Shown: positions 1 through 9,394 of the stretch, piece after piece
Numbering within the stretch: the first letter of the stretch is position 1
Layout: each line of letters opens with the position of its first letter
From: Klebsiella pneumoniae
GTDB lineage: Bacteria; Pseudomonadota; Gammaproteobacteria; Eutrophobiales; Eutrophobiaceae
Assembly (NCBI GenBank): GCA_945878555.1
Contig: CAMDWI010000005.1
Coordinates: 120,683 to 184,682 of the forward strand
Reading direction: 5' to 3'
Length of the DNA stretch: 64,000 nt
Notes under the pieces: generated by a model
Databases searched by the model: none
What the model saw: the letters and a program-made list of their open reading frames with translations, nothing else
Told to the model about the DNA's origin: nothing
Position numbers and translations under genes: made by a program

Positions 1-325
1 GATGCTGGATCGGGCCATAATGCCAGCCGATCTTCACATGCAGTTCTCCAATACTGAACCGGCCCTGCTGACTTGCGAGTTGCAGGGCCTCATGCATACC
101 CGAGGCAGCCAGCGCCGCCTTGACCGGATTGTCAAACGCACACATGACCTCATCACCGATCGTCTTGACCACATAACCCTCATGTTCCTCGGTCACATCG
201 GTCAAAATCTCCAGACACACCTTGATGACACTGCGTGCGACGGCATCACCGTATTTCTCATAGATACGCGTACTGCCCGACACATCGGCATACAATATGG
301 CCAGCTTGTCCTGATTTGAGTCCAT
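1..325 (-). CDS. Class III adenylate/guanylate cyclase, N-terminal part (cut by window edge)
   Basis: The minus strand reads from an ATG at 325 without a stop to base 1, so only the first 108 residues are visible. The protein begins MDSNQDKLAILYADVSGSTR, where the Asp in YADVSGST is the usual first metal-binding Asp of class III nucleotide cyclases. The run VVKTIGDEVMCAF further on is the second signature (TIGDE, second metal Asp). A GGGGAGGAAT ribosome-binding site lies 9 nt before the ATG. The catalytic domain starts at residue 1 with no membrane segment ahead of it. Other domains may lie beyond the edge. The product would be cAMP or cGMP; the substrate-selecting residues are out of view. 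Confidence 0.85.
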   Translation of the reverse strand, partial: MDSNQDKLAILYADVSGSTRIYEKYGDAVARSVIKVCLEILTDVTEEHEGYVVKTIGDEVMCAFDNPVKAALAASGMHEALQLASQQGRFSIGELHVKIGWHYGPIQH

Positions 326-674
326 CACTGCCTGATTCCTCCCCGGGTTATAAATGCACCGTCTTGACCCGCCGCCAGCATACCCCTGCCACAGAAAAAA
401 TGTAATACATCCGGACCAATCCTGTGCCCCTTGAGGAGCGGCGCCCTCGCCGCGAATCGCCCGGCCCAGGGCGGGCATCGTGCGCAGCTGAAAAAGTGCA
501 TGCATTTACCCGTAAACGGGACTAGTATTGCTGACAAGGGTATACGGTTGATGATCGCTGGGGGTGTTATTACAGGATAACACTGCCTATGCTATTTTTT
601 GTGCTGCTGTATCGTGAAGTGTCCATCGTGTTCCATGGTCTGTCCGCTGATCTCCATCGGCACAGGACAGTGGC
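326..674. other. Intergenic region between divergent cyclase and pyruvate carboxylase genes
   Basis: About 350 bases between divergently transcribed genes, so it should hold both promoters. A 70-codon minus-strand reading frame at 325-537 has no recognisable product and no convincing ribosome-binding site, so I do not call it. The one clear structure is a short perfect inverted repeat at 564-583, listed separately. Confidence 0.5.
564..583. promoter_or_regulatory. Perfect 7-bp inverted repeat upstream of pyruvate carboxylase
   Basis: GTGTTAT-TACAGG-ATAACAC forms a perfect dyad about 90 bases before the pyruvate carboxylase start. It could be an operator or a leader hairpin. No regulator gene is next to it, so the role is a guess. 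Confidence 0.3.
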
Positions 675-3600
675 ATGAAAAAACAAACCATCAAAAAAAT
701 CCTCGTTGCCAACCGCAGCGAGATCGCCATACGTATCATCCGCGCTGCTTACGAACTCGATATCGCCTCGGTGGCCATCTATTCGGAAGAGGACCGGCTC
801 GCCTTGCATCGTTTCAAGGCCCACGAGGCCTATCGGGTCGGCGCGGGCAAGGGTCCAGTCGAGGCCTATCTGGATATTCCCGGCATCCTCGCAATCGCCC
901 GCGAATCCGGATGTGATGCGGTACACCCCGGTTATGGCTTTCTCTCGGAGAATCCCGACTTTGCTGAGCAGTGCCAGCAGGCCGGGCTGATATTTATCGG
1001 GCCGAACCCGGAGGTCATGCGCACGCTGGGTAACAAGGTTAACGCACGGCATCTGGCCGAGGCAGCCGGTGTGCCGGTCATTCCGGCCTCAGCACCGTTG
1101 ACCGACAACAGCGAGGAGATCATTGCAACGGCAATGCAGATAGGTCTGCCACTGATGCTGAAGGCCAGCTGGGGCGGTGGTGGTCGTGGTATGCGGATTA
1201 TCCGCGAACAACGCGAGATTCTCGATTCAGTGCAGATCTCCCGGCGCGAGGCGAAGGCCTATTTCGGCAATGACGAGATCTATTTTGAAAAACTGCTGGA
1301 AGACACCCGGCATGTCGAGGTCCAGATCCTCGGTGACAATCACGGCAATGTGGTTCATCTGTTTGAACGCGATTGTTCGCTGCAACGCCGCCACCAGAAG
1401 GTGCTGGAACGTGCACCAGCCCCCTATCTGTCGGAGGCCAAACGCACGGAGCTTTGCTCCTCTGCCGTCCGCCTGGCCCGCCATGCCGGGCTGAACAATG
1501 CCGCCACCATCGAATATCTGTACGACCGCAAATCGGACCAGTTCTATTTTATCGAGGTGAACCCGCGTATCCAGGTCGAGCATACCGTGACCGAGGAGAT
1601 CACCGGTATCGACATCGTGAAGGCGCAGATCCGCATTGCCGCCGGGGAAAAGATCGGCAGTCGTAACGGTGCCGTCCCGTCGCAAAACCGGATCAAACGT
1701 TACCTGCATGCCCTGCAATGCCGGGTCACCACCGAGGACCCGTTCAATAATTTTATCCCCGACCACGGCCATCTGGTTGCCTACCGCAGTCCGGCCGGGC
1801 CCGGCATCCGCCTTGATGGCGGCACAGCCTATTCCGGTGCCTGGATCAACCGGGGTTATGACAGCCTGCTGGTCAAGGTCACTGCACGCGGCTCCACGGC
1901 AGATGAGGCGATCAGCCGGATGCGACGCGCGCTGTCGGAATTCCGTATCCGCGGCATCGCCACCAATGTCGCCTTCCTGCTGCAACTGCTCTCACACCCG
2001 AAATTCCGCAAGGGCGATTATACGACCCGCTTTATTGACGAAACCCCGGAGCTGTTCAGCTCGGCGCGCACAGCGAGCAAGGTAGAACAACTGCTGAAAT
2101 TTATCGGCAACATGACGGTGAATGGCAACAAGGAGACCCAGGACCGACCGCGGCCACGGGTGCTGGCAGATATCGTCGCACCACCGCTGCCACAGTTGCC
2201 CGTTCGTGACGGACTCAAACAACTGTTGCAGAAACAGGGGCCGGAGGCGGTCATCCGTGAGATCAGACGCCAGCAACGCCCGATGGTGACCGACACTACC
2301 TTTCGTGATGCACACCAGTCACTGCTGGCAACCCGCGTTCGCAGCAAGGACCTGTTGGCGATAGCACCACATTACGCCCGGCTGATGCCCGGACTGTTCT
2401 CGGTCGAGTCCTGGGGTGGCGCAACCTTTGATGTGGCGATGCGCTTCCTCAACGAAGACCCGTGGCAACGTCTGCATGATCTATCCGCCAGTATGCCAAA
2501 CCTGATGCAGCAGATGTTGCTCAGATCCGCCAATGCGGTCGGATACAAGAACTACCCGGACAATGCTGTCGAATTTTTCATCAATGAGGCAGCCGCAGCC
2601 GGTGTTGACGTATTTCGTATCTTCGATTCACTCAACTGGACCGAGAATATGTATGTGGCGATTGAGGCCGCTGGCAAGACCGGTAAACTGGTCGAGGCGG
2701 CCATCTGTTATACCGGCGACATACTCGACCCGCAGCGCCAGACCTATAACCTTGATTATTATCTGAAGCTCGCCAAAAAACTGGAACGCAGCGGGGCACA
2801 TCTGCTCGGAATCAAGGACATGGCCGGACTGCTGAAACCGGCCGCAGCACGACAGCTGATCAGTGCCTTACGGCAGGAAGTGTCGATACCGATCCATCTG
2901 CATACGCACGATACCAGTGGGATTGCAGCCGCGACCATACTCAGCGCAATCGATGCCGGCGTGGACATCTTTGATGCAGCGGTTGACAGCATGAGCGGTC
3001 TCACTTCACAACCGAACATGGGATCAATCATCGAGGCACTGAAAAATACACCGCAGCAAACCGATCTGGATGTCGAGCATATCCGTATGTTGAGTCACTA
3101 CTGGGAAAACGTACGCAATCAATACGTCGCCTTCGAACCGGACATGAGCGCCGGTGCCTCCGAGGTCTATGTCCATGAAATGCCCGGCGGCCAATATACC
3201 AACCTGCGCGAACAGGCCCGCTCGATGGGTATCGAGGCTCGCTGGCCCGAGATCGCACGGGCCTATGCCGATGTGAACCTGTTGTTCGGTGATATCGTCA
3301 AGGTCACACCTACCTCTAAAGTCGTCGGTGATATGGCGCTGGCGATGGTCACGGCCGGTATCAGCCGGGATGACATGCTCGACCCTGGCAAGCACATCGC
3401 CTTCCCCGATTCAGTGGTCGCCTTTTTCCGGGGCGACCTCGGCCAACCCGTTGGTGGTTTTCCAGAGGCGCTGCAAAAAAAGGTGCTGAACGGTGCAAAC
3501 CCGCTGCTGGTCAGGCCCGGAAGCGTGCTGGAGCCGATCGATCTGGAACTTGCCCGACAACAATTAAAACAGAAACTGGAAAGTGAACCGGGCAATACGG

Positions 3601-4157
3601 ACCTCGCGTCGTATCTGATGTATCCGGATGTCTACCTCGCCTATGCCAGACATACCCGGACCTACGGTGATACCAGTGTGTTGCCCACCCATGTCTATTT
3701 TTATGGCATGGCACCGGGCAGTGAGATCACACTACCGGTCATCGACGGGCGTCAGGTCATTATCCGCTTTCTGACTGCCTCTGCCCCGGATACCGATGGC
3801 CTGTGCCGTGTATTTTTTGAGGTAAACGGCCAGCCGCAGACGATCATCGTCAGCAAGACCGGTGCGGCCGGGGCCAAACAGGCCGTGGAGAAGGCAGACC
3901 GCAACAACCCCTGCCACGTCGGCGCACCGATGCCGGGACTCGTGCTGAACGTCGAGGTCACCTCGGGAAAAAAGGTCCGCCGTGGGGATACACTGGTCAT
4001 CATCGAGGCAATGAAGATGCAAAGTGCCATCCCTGCCGAACAGGATGGTCGAATCGTCCGCGTAATATGCAAACCAGACCATGTGGTTGACACCGGCGAC
4101 CTGCTGATTGAAATGGAAGCGGGAGATTTATTGATGGAGCTGGAAGAAAAGGAGTGA
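675..4157 (+). CDS. pyc: Pyruvate carboxylase, single-chain
   Basis: This biotin enzyme makes oxaloacetate from pyruvate and bicarbonate using ATP, refilling the TCA cycle. At 1160 residues it has the full length of single-chain pyruvate carboxylases. The biotin carboxylase domain covers about 1-450: the start KKILVANRSEIAIRII, the glycine-rich ATP loop KASWGGGGRGM, and FIEVNPRIQVEHTVTE. The carboxyltransferase domain starts near 535 with VTDTTFRDAHQSLLATR, whose Asp540 binds metal, and includes HLHTHDTSG. The biotinyl domain is at the C-terminus with EAMKM, biotinylated Lys1114. The tail has a duplicated-looking DLLIEMEAGDLLMELEEKE end. It stands alone, convergent with the GGDEF-EAL gene. 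Single-chain PC is less common in gammaproteobacteria than the split form. Confidence 0.96.
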   Translation: MKKQTIKKILVANRSEIAIRIIRAAYELDIASVAIYSEEDRLALHRFKAHEAYRVGAGKGPVEAYLDIPGILAIARESGCDAVHPGYGFLSENPDFAEQCQQAGLIFIGPNPEVMRTLGNKVNARHLAEAAGVPVIPASAPLTDNSEEIIATAMQIGLPLMLKASWGGGGRGMRIIREQREILDSVQISRREAKAYFGNDEIYFEKLLEDTRHVEVQILGDNHGNVVHLFERDCSLQRRHQKVLERAPAPYLSEAKRTELCSSAVRLARHAGLNNAATIEYLYDRKSDQFYFIEVNPRIQVEHTVTEEITGIDIVKAQIRIAAGEKIGSRNGAVPSQNRIKRYLHALQCRVTTEDPFNNFIPDHGHLVAYRSPAGPGIRLDGGTAYSGAWINRGYDSLLVKVTARGSTADEAISRMRRALSEFRIRGIATNVAFLLQLLSHPKFRKGDYTTRFIDETPELFSSARTASKVEQLLKFIGNMTVNGNKETQDRPRPRVLADIVAPPLPQLPVRDGLKQLLQKQGPEAVIREIRRQQRPMVTDTTFRDAHQSLLATRVRSKDLLAIAPHYARLMPGLFSVESWGGATFDVAMRFLNEDPWQRLHDLSASMPNLMQQMLLRSANAVGYKNYPDNAVEFFINEAAAAGVDVFRIFDSLNWTENMYVAIEAAGKTGKLVEAAICYTGDILDPQRQTYNLDYYLKLAKKLERSGAHLLGIKDMAGLLKPAAARQLISALRQEVSIPIHLHTHDTSGIAAATILSAIDAGVDIFDAAVDSMSGLTSQPNMGSIIEALKNTPQQTDLDVEHIRMLSHYWENVRNQYVAFEPDMSAGASEVYVHEMPGGQYTNLREQARSMGIEARWPEIARAYADVNLLFGDIVKVTPTSKVVGDMALAMVTAGISRDDMLDPGKHIAFPDSVVAFFRGDLGQPVGGFPEALQKKVLNGANPLLVRPGSVLEPIDLELARQQLKQKLESEPGNTDLASYLMYPDVYLAYARHTRTYGDTSVLPTHVYFYGMAPGSEITLPVIDGRQVIIRFLTASAPDTDGLCRVFFEVNGQPQTIIVSKTGAAGAKQAVEKADRNNPCHVGAPMPGLVLNVEVTSGKKVRRGDTLVIIEAMKMQSAIPAEQDGRIVRVICKPDHVVDTGDLLIEMEAGDLLMELEEKE

Positions 4158-4177
4158 TCCAAGGTACTACAATGAAT

Positions 4178-6913
4178 TTATCCCTGCGTACCCTGACTTT
4201 CCTGAACTGTTGATACATTCTGGTTTTTACTCTCCGGTGATCTGGTCAGGAATCTTTTTTCGAAGATTTCCACCGGCACTGCTTCACTGAAAAGAAAGCC
4301 CTGAAGTTCATCACAGTTCAGCAAGCGTAACAGACGCGACTGCTCCTCACTGTCTACACCCTCGGCCACTACTTTCAATCTGAGCGAATGCGCAAGATTA
4401 ATAATTGTTGAAATCAGGGCCAACCCTTCCGGGCCCGTGGTCATGTCAACCACAAAAGAACGGTCAACTTTTAATGTATCAACCGGCAATTTTGACAGAT
4501 AGTTGAGTGATGAAAAACCCGTGCCAAAATCATCTATTGCGATACTTATACCCATGTCCCGAATGGCCTGCAATGTTGTAATTGTGGTTCTGACATCCTC
4601 CATCAACAGACTTTCGGTTATCTCCAGTTCGAGCCCGTTTACGGCATCGGCAGAGATACTGATGACCTGCGTCAGGTCAGCCAGAAAACTGTGGTTACGC
4701 AGTTGATAAGGTGACACATTCACCGCGATGCGCATGTCTGACAAACCCGCAGCACGCAAGCGCAGATAATCCTTGATGGCCTGCCGCAATACCCAGCGTC
4801 CTGTTTCAACAATCAGACCGGTCTCTTCCAGGGTCGGAATAAACCTGTCCGGCAGAACCAGGCCGGTACGCGGATCATTCCAGCGGACAAGCGCTTCTGC
4901 GCCGGTTATCTTTCCACTCACCAGGTTGATCTTGGGCTGGTAATGCACAACAAATTCATCATTGATGATGGCTTGTCGTAACTGGTTTTCCAGGCTGAGT
5001 TTATCAGCGGATTTATCGGTCATGTCGGCGCTATAAAACAGGAACCTGTCCCCGGTTGTCCGGGTTCGCTTCAGGGCGGCCTCACCGTTTCTGAGCAGCA
5101 TTTCAGCATCACTACCATCATCCGGAAAGATTGTGACCCCAACCCTGGCAGAGATCCGTAATATCGCGTCATTCAGCCGGAATGGATGCTCCAGAAATAC
5201 ACCTATCCTGTTTTCGATTAGTCTGGTCAGATCGCCGTCTTGCCTTATCTGTGGAAGTATCACAGCAAAATGGTCTGACTCAATGCGGGCGACCAGATTT
5301 GCATCTCCTGCATTCAGTCTTAGCCACTCTGCTGCCTGACGCAATAATTCATCACCGGCCAGACGGCCAAAAGTATCATTGATATTCTTGAATCTCTCCA
5401 GGTTGACCAGAAATAATGCCAGCTTGTAGCCACCGTTGAGGGCGCTGCGGTTGTACTGCACCAGACGATCAATAAACAGTGTGCGGTTGGCCAGTCCTGT
5501 AATCGGGTCATAATAGGCAAGATAGTTCAGTCTCTCCTGCTTGTTGATATGGTCTATGGCATACGCAATATCACCGGCAAGCTCTGTCAGCAGCCTGATT
5601 TCGCCCTCATGAAAAAACTCGGCTTCACGTGAATAAAAGGCAATTACACCAACGGTTTCATCGGCGATTATCAACGGCAACATTGCCATTGAACGTATGC
5701 CCGCTTCAGCATATTTTTCAGCAGACAACATGCGGGGATCATCCTGCGAATTGTCCGAGATGACGACTTTTTTACCGCTTACAGCAAGGGCGATTAATGT
5801 CTGTATCTCCTTTTCGTTTGCAGATACCAGATGTTTGACCGCCTTTAACAAGCGCTCATCATCGTCTGCGGAGGCAACCGGATTGATTGTCATGGCGTCG
5901 CGGCCAACCAGACCTATCAGGGTCATGCCAAATCCGCCTTTATCCACGGCAATACGACATGTCTGCCGGAACAGCTCATCACGATCATGGATGCGGACAA
6001 TAAGCGCGTTGATGCTACTCAGCATCGCATACACCCGGTTCAGATATTTGACCCTGCGGATGGCCATGTTACGCTCGGTCACATCCCAGTTCACACCAAT
6101 CATACGTATGGCAGTACCATTGTCGTCTCGCTGAACCAGCGCATGTGATTCAAGATAACGCACCTGGCCACCGGGCCACACAGCCCGAAATTCCGTATGA
6201 TAACCCCTGTTTCCTTGCAAGGCCGCGAGGCTGTCTGCCTCAACCCGCTCTTTGTCATCGGGATGCAGACAACTTTGCCAGGCTTCATAGGCACCACTGA
6301 AATCCCGTTCATGGATACCATACAGTGCATACATCCTCTTGTCCCATACCAGCTTGTTTGTCACCACATCCCAATCCCATATCCCTATATGTGCCGATTC
6401 CGTTGCCAGCAACAGTCTTTGTTCACTCAACTTCAACTGTGCCTCGGCCTGCTTGCGTTCGGTAATATCCTGGCAGGTACCGATGGCACTGACTGGTTTA
6501 TCCTCCTTGTCGAATAAAACCTGCCAACGTTCTTCCACAAACTTGATGCGGCCATCCGGCATGCTTAACCGGTGCTCAATAACAGTAGGTTCGTGGCGAT
6601 CCATCGAGGTCCTGAACGCCTCATCTACCCTCATACGATCGTCCGGATGGACTATCGCCAGAAACGCCGAATGGGTATGCTGGAAAGTGGCCGGATCGGT
6701 CTCATGGATACGGTGGGTCTCGTCCGACCAGTTCACTGACATGGTCGTCAGGTCGGTCTCCCAACTGCCCACCTTGGCAACGCGCTGGGCGGCCAGCAGA
6801 CGGGAACGCTCGGCCTTCAACTCTCTCGCCAGTTTACGTTGCGCCTTTTCGCTCTTGCGCAATGCAGCCTCTACCATCTTGCTATCGGCGAGATCCCTGA
6901 TCTGTTCATTCAT
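4178..6913 (-). CDS. PAS-PAS-GAF-GGDEF-EAL protein, probable c-di-GMP phosphodiesterase
   Basis: A 911-residue soluble signalling protein. Order: short coiled coil (about 1-45), PAS (45-155), PAS (165-280, with RMIGVNWDVTERN), GAF (300-450), GGDEF-like (460-625), EAL (640-885). The EAL domain keeps its catalytic set: EALVRW (673), NVSPYQ, ELEITES, DDFGTGFSS, KVDRSF, VVAEGVDSEEQ and QGFLF, so c-di-GMP hydrolysis is likely. The GGDEF signature at about 543-548 reads IESDHF, so diguanylate cyclase activity is unlikely and the domain is probably structural or regulatory. No membrane segment is present; signals are expected to be cytoplasmic and sensed by PAS/GAF. The region before the ATG has no strong ribosome-binding site. 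Confidence 0.93.
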   Translation of the reverse strand: MNEQIRDLADSKMVEAALRKSEKAQRKLARELKAERSRLLAAQRVAKVGSWETDLTTMSVNWSDETHRIHETDPATFQHTHSAFLAIVHPDDRMRVDEAFRTSMDRHEPTVIEHRLSMPDGRIKFVEERWQVLFDKEDKPVSAIGTCQDITERKQAEAQLKLSEQRLLLATESAHIGIWDWDVVTNKLVWDKRMYALYGIHERDFSGAYEAWQSCLHPDDKERVEADSLAALQGNRGYHTEFRAVWPGGQVRYLESHALVQRDDNGTAIRMIGVNWDVTERNMAIRRVKYLNRVYAMLSSINALIVRIHDRDELFRQTCRIAVDKGGFGMTLIGLVGRDAMTINPVASADDDERLLKAVKHLVSANEKEIQTLIALAVSGKKVVISDNSQDDPRMLSAEKYAEAGIRSMAMLPLIIADETVGVIAFYSREAEFFHEGEIRLLTELAGDIAYAIDHINKQERLNYLAYYDPITGLANRTLFIDRLVQYNRSALNGGYKLALFLVNLERFKNINDTFGRLAGDELLRQAAEWLRLNAGDANLVARIESDHFAVILPQIRQDGDLTRLIENRIGVFLEHPFRLNDAILRISARVGVTIFPDDGSDAEMLLRNGEAALKRTRTTGDRFLFYSADMTDKSADKLSLENQLRQAIINDEFVVHYQPKINLVSGKITGAEALVRWNDPRTGLVLPDRFIPTLEETGLIVETGRWVLRQAIKDYLRLRAAGLSDMRIAVNVSPYQLRNHSFLADLTQVISISADAVNGLELEITESLLMEDVRTTITTLQAIRDMGISIAIDDFGTGFSSLNYLSKLPVDTLKVDRSFVVDMTTGPEGLALISTIINLAHSLRLKVVAEGVDSEEQSRLLRLLNCDELQGFLFSEAVPVEIFEKRFLTRSPESKNQNVSTVQESQGTQG

Positions 6914-7106
6914 ATTGCAACACCAATGGATAGACCTTGTAGATACACCGGGAGGAGACAGGGCAGAGGCATGAGAAAGGACTATCCTTTATATAATACT
7001 GATGAGCCGAAAATCAGTGTACTCCATTAAGTGCTGACGTGGACCTGGTAATCTGCGATTGTCTTGAGGAATGGATATGTTAGAAGTTGCATTTGCTTGT
7101 GCGTTT

Positions 7107-8168
7107 TTATCTTAATCCCAGCAACCTGATCAGATTACCACCCACTACCGCCTCTTTTTCCTCAGCAGTCAACCAGCTTGCGTTCAGGATCAGGTCCAGG
7201 GTGTCAGGCCAGTTGAACGGGCGATCGGTACCGTACACGACCTGCCCTGCCCCCATCTCGGCGATCAGGTGGCGCAGGCCTTCCTCCGAGAACACCATCG
7301 AATCCACAAGGATCTGTGTTTGCAGATATTCGCTCGGCTGTTTTTTGTTGGCACATTCCGCTTCTTCGCGCACCTCGCAGGCGACTTCGGTGCGACTCAG
7401 GTAGGAAGGCAGATAACCGCCGGCATGGGCGGCACAGACCTTCAGGTTCGGGAAGCGATCCAGCGTGCCGTCGAAAATCAACTTCGACAGGAACACCGTC
7501 GTCTCCAGCGGATTGCCGATGATGTTACCGAGATCACCCCGGCCATCCAGCACACCTTCACGAATGACATTTTCTGCGCCTTCCGGATGCATGAACACCG
7601 GGACACCCAGTTTTTCCGCCATCGCCCAGAACGGATCAAACTCCGGTGAGGACGGCACCACACCCTCGACATGACCACCAATCGAGGCACCGCGCAGGCC
7701 CAGCGTATTCACCGCATATTCAAGCTGCTCCGCGGCAAGCTCGGGATGTTGTAATGCAACCGTACTCAGACCCACATAACGCCCAGGATGACGCGCACAC
7801 CATTCGGCGAGCCCCTCATCCTGCACCCGGGTGATCCGGCGGGCCATATCACTATCGGCCTTGTACCACCAGTACTGGTTCATGCTGAGCACCTGCACAT
7901 CAATACCGCGTTCATCTATCCAGTCGACCCATTCCGGCCCGAGGATACGGCTTTTGCCTACGGTCATTTCCAGGGGTGTGCCACGCACGACCTGCTCTAC
8001 GGCGGGAATACCGCAATGCGCGTGGATATCAACGACCTTGATTCTTTTTCCCGCCACGGCTATCTCGCGACGGGGTGTCTGCGCCAGGACAGGCGTGAAG
8101 TAGCCCGGCATAACAGTGCCACCCAGTGTCCACATTGCTGCCTTCAGAAATTGTCTGCGGTCCAACAT
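7107..8168 (-). CDS. Tat-exported amidohydrolase, ACMSD-like family
   Basis: The protein starts MLDRRQFLKAAMWTLGGTV, a twin-arginine export signal. An upstream in-frame TTG would add residues, but AAGAAG lies 6 nt before this ATG and the Tat motif then sits at the start. The mature part is an amidohydrolase-2 (metal-dependent, ACMSD/decarboxylase-like) barrel: VDIHAHCG gives the HxH pair, then FMHPEG, CAAHAGGY and the Asp in VYGTDRPF. The substrate is unknown; family members decarboxylate or hydrate carboxylated ring or ring-cleavage products. It lies 31 nt after the lipoprotein gene on the same strand, so both may be co-transcribed. Confidence 0.85.
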   Translation of the reverse strand: MLDRRQFLKAAMWTLGGTVMPGYFTPVLAQTPRREIAVAGKRIKVVDIHAHCGIPAVEQVVRGTPLEMTVGKSRILGPEWVDWIDERGIDVQVLSMNQYWWYKADSDMARRITRVQDEGLAEWCARHPGRYVGLSTVALQHPELAAEQLEYAVNTLGLRGASIGGHVEGVVPSSPEFDPFWAMAEKLGVPVFMHPEGAENVIREGVLDGRGDLGNIIGNPLETTVFLSKLIFDGTLDRFPNLKVCAAHAGGYLPSYLSRTEVACEVREEAECANKKQPSEYLQTQILVDSMVFSEEGLRHLIAEMGAGQVVYGTDRPFNWPDTLDLILNASWLTAEEKEAVVGGNLIRLLGLR

Positions 8169-8199
8169 CGTCATCTTCTTACGGCTGTTTAAGGGGTAG

Positions 8200-8628
8200 T
8201 TATTCAACCGGCATCTGCTGCCAGCCCTTGATCGCCAGGCAACTGTTCACATACTTTGCACGGTTATTTCTCTGCTGCATCAGCTCGTATTCATACGTCC
8301 GGAATTCCTCGCGGGCCTGACGCGAGGGACGACACAGATAGGGATTGTCCCTGACCGCACGGTACACCTTCCTGCCCTCTTCGGTAATGACGACGTAGGT
8401 TTCCTGTTCCCGGTAATAGGCCATACATTCGTAATAGGCGTCATCCGGATCCTGGACCGGATAGGGATCCGGATAACTTTCATTGGCTTCCCAGCTGCAA
8501 CTGCCGCGATCAACCACCAGTTGATCTTTCATCTGTGTAGCCGTGTACTCATTATTAATCCAGATATAGCCCGGCGAGCAACCCGACAGGGTCAACAGGA
8601 TTCCGGTTTGAAGGATTATTCTGATCAT
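8200..8628 (-). CDS. Small lipoprotein, unknown function
   Basis: 142 residues with a lipoprotein signal ending LTLSGC, so it is expected to be lipid-anchored in the cell envelope. The rest is rich in Tyr, Arg, Glu and has cysteines at YYECMAYY, NPYLCRPS and NSCLAIKG that could pair. An AGAGG ribosome-binding site precedes the ATG at 8628. I do not recognise a family. It is the first gene of a probable two-gene unit with the Tat amidohydrolase. Confidence 0.75.
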   Translation of the reverse strand: MIRIILQTGILLTLSGCSPGYIWINNEYTATQMKDQLVVDRGSCSWEANESYPDPYPVQDPDDAYYECMAYYREQETYVVITEEGRKVYRAVRDNPYLCRPSRQAREEFRTYEYELMQQRNNRAKYVNSCLAIKGWQQMPVE

Positions 8629-8801
8629 ACATTCGCCTCTGGCGGATGATCATAATCCGGGTGTGTTGATATAACCAGTAGAAATAATCGGGATGTCACA
8701 GGGTAAATGTACGTTGGCGCACAGACAGCGGACATCCATCCCGACATCATGAATTAATCAGTGTAAATTCATCCGACCAGAACTCCGGGAGAGATCCAGC
8801 C

Positions 8802-9350
8802 ATGAAAAAATATCTTGAAACACCCTGTGTTGCCAGTGTACTGGCTATTGTAACTCTAATTCTGCTTGCAGGCTGCGACCAGGCAACCGGCAACAACAGT
8901 GGCAGCAGTAATGGCGAGTTCGCCGAGGTGACTTCCATTTCGGCCGTCACCAAAACAGTTGTTGTGGCGCGCGAGGAATGCCGTGATGAAGTGGTTACCC
9001 GTACACGGGAAACCCGTGATCCAAACAAGATCGTAGGAACCGTGGCAGGTGCGGTCATTGGCGGCGTGCTCGGCAACGAGATCGGCAGCGGCAAGGGCAA
9101 TGATGCGGCGACTGTTGGTGGGGCTGTCATTGGTGGCTACGCCGGCAACCGGGTCCAGGAAGGCATGCAGGACAATAACACCTGGCAGGAAACCGTGAGA
9201 AACTGCGAGATGGTAAATGATAGCAGTGAGGAACCTGCGGGATATGAGGTGACCTATCTGCTCAACGGCGTAGAGCGCTCTATCCACATGAATTATGACC
9301 CGGGCCCACGTATCGCGGTTGCAAACGGCGTACTGGTCCTGAATAACTAA
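8802..9350 (+). CDS. Glycine-zipper outer-membrane lipoprotein (17 kDa antigen-like)
   Basis: 182 residues. The signal ends ILLAGCDQ, a lipobox. A glycine zipper follows at about 77-125 (IVGTVAGAVIGGVLGNEIGSG then TVGGAVIGGYAGNR), typical of 2TM glycine-zipper lipoproteins of the SlyB/Rickettsia 17 kDa antigen kind. The region before it has EECRDEVVTRTRE, often seen in these proteins. Function in the family is envelope-related and poorly defined. GGGAGA lies before the ATG. Confidence 0.85.
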   Translation: MKKYLETPCVASVLAIVTLILLAGCDQATGNNSGSSNGEFAEVTSISAVTKTVVVAREECRDEVVTRTRETRDPNKIVGTVAGAVIGGVLGNEIGSGKGNDAATVGGAVIGGYAGNRVQEGMQDNNTWQETVRNCEMVNDSSEEPAGYEVTYLLNGVERSIHMNYDPGPRIAVANGVLVLNN

Positions 9351-9358
9351 ACATCCGG

Positions 9359-9383
9359 GGGGACAGGCCCGTGACCTGTCCCC
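9359..9383. terminator. Hairpin between convergent genes
   Basis: GGGGACAGG-CCCGTGA-CCTGTCCCC, a perfect 9-bp stem between the convergent lipoprotein and CxxCH protein genes. No long T run follows on either strand, so it may be a weak or bidirectional terminator. Confidence 0.5.
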
Positions 9384-9394
9384 TGTCTGCCCGA

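Noticed and set aside
325..537. 70-codon minus-strand frame before the cyclase
   Set aside because: No homology recognised and it would overlap the promoter region of two real genes.
7107..8168. LigJ hydratase for the protocatechuate route
   Set aside because: Same superfamily, but it carries a Tat signal and is 47 kb from the lig operon; no direct evidence for that role.
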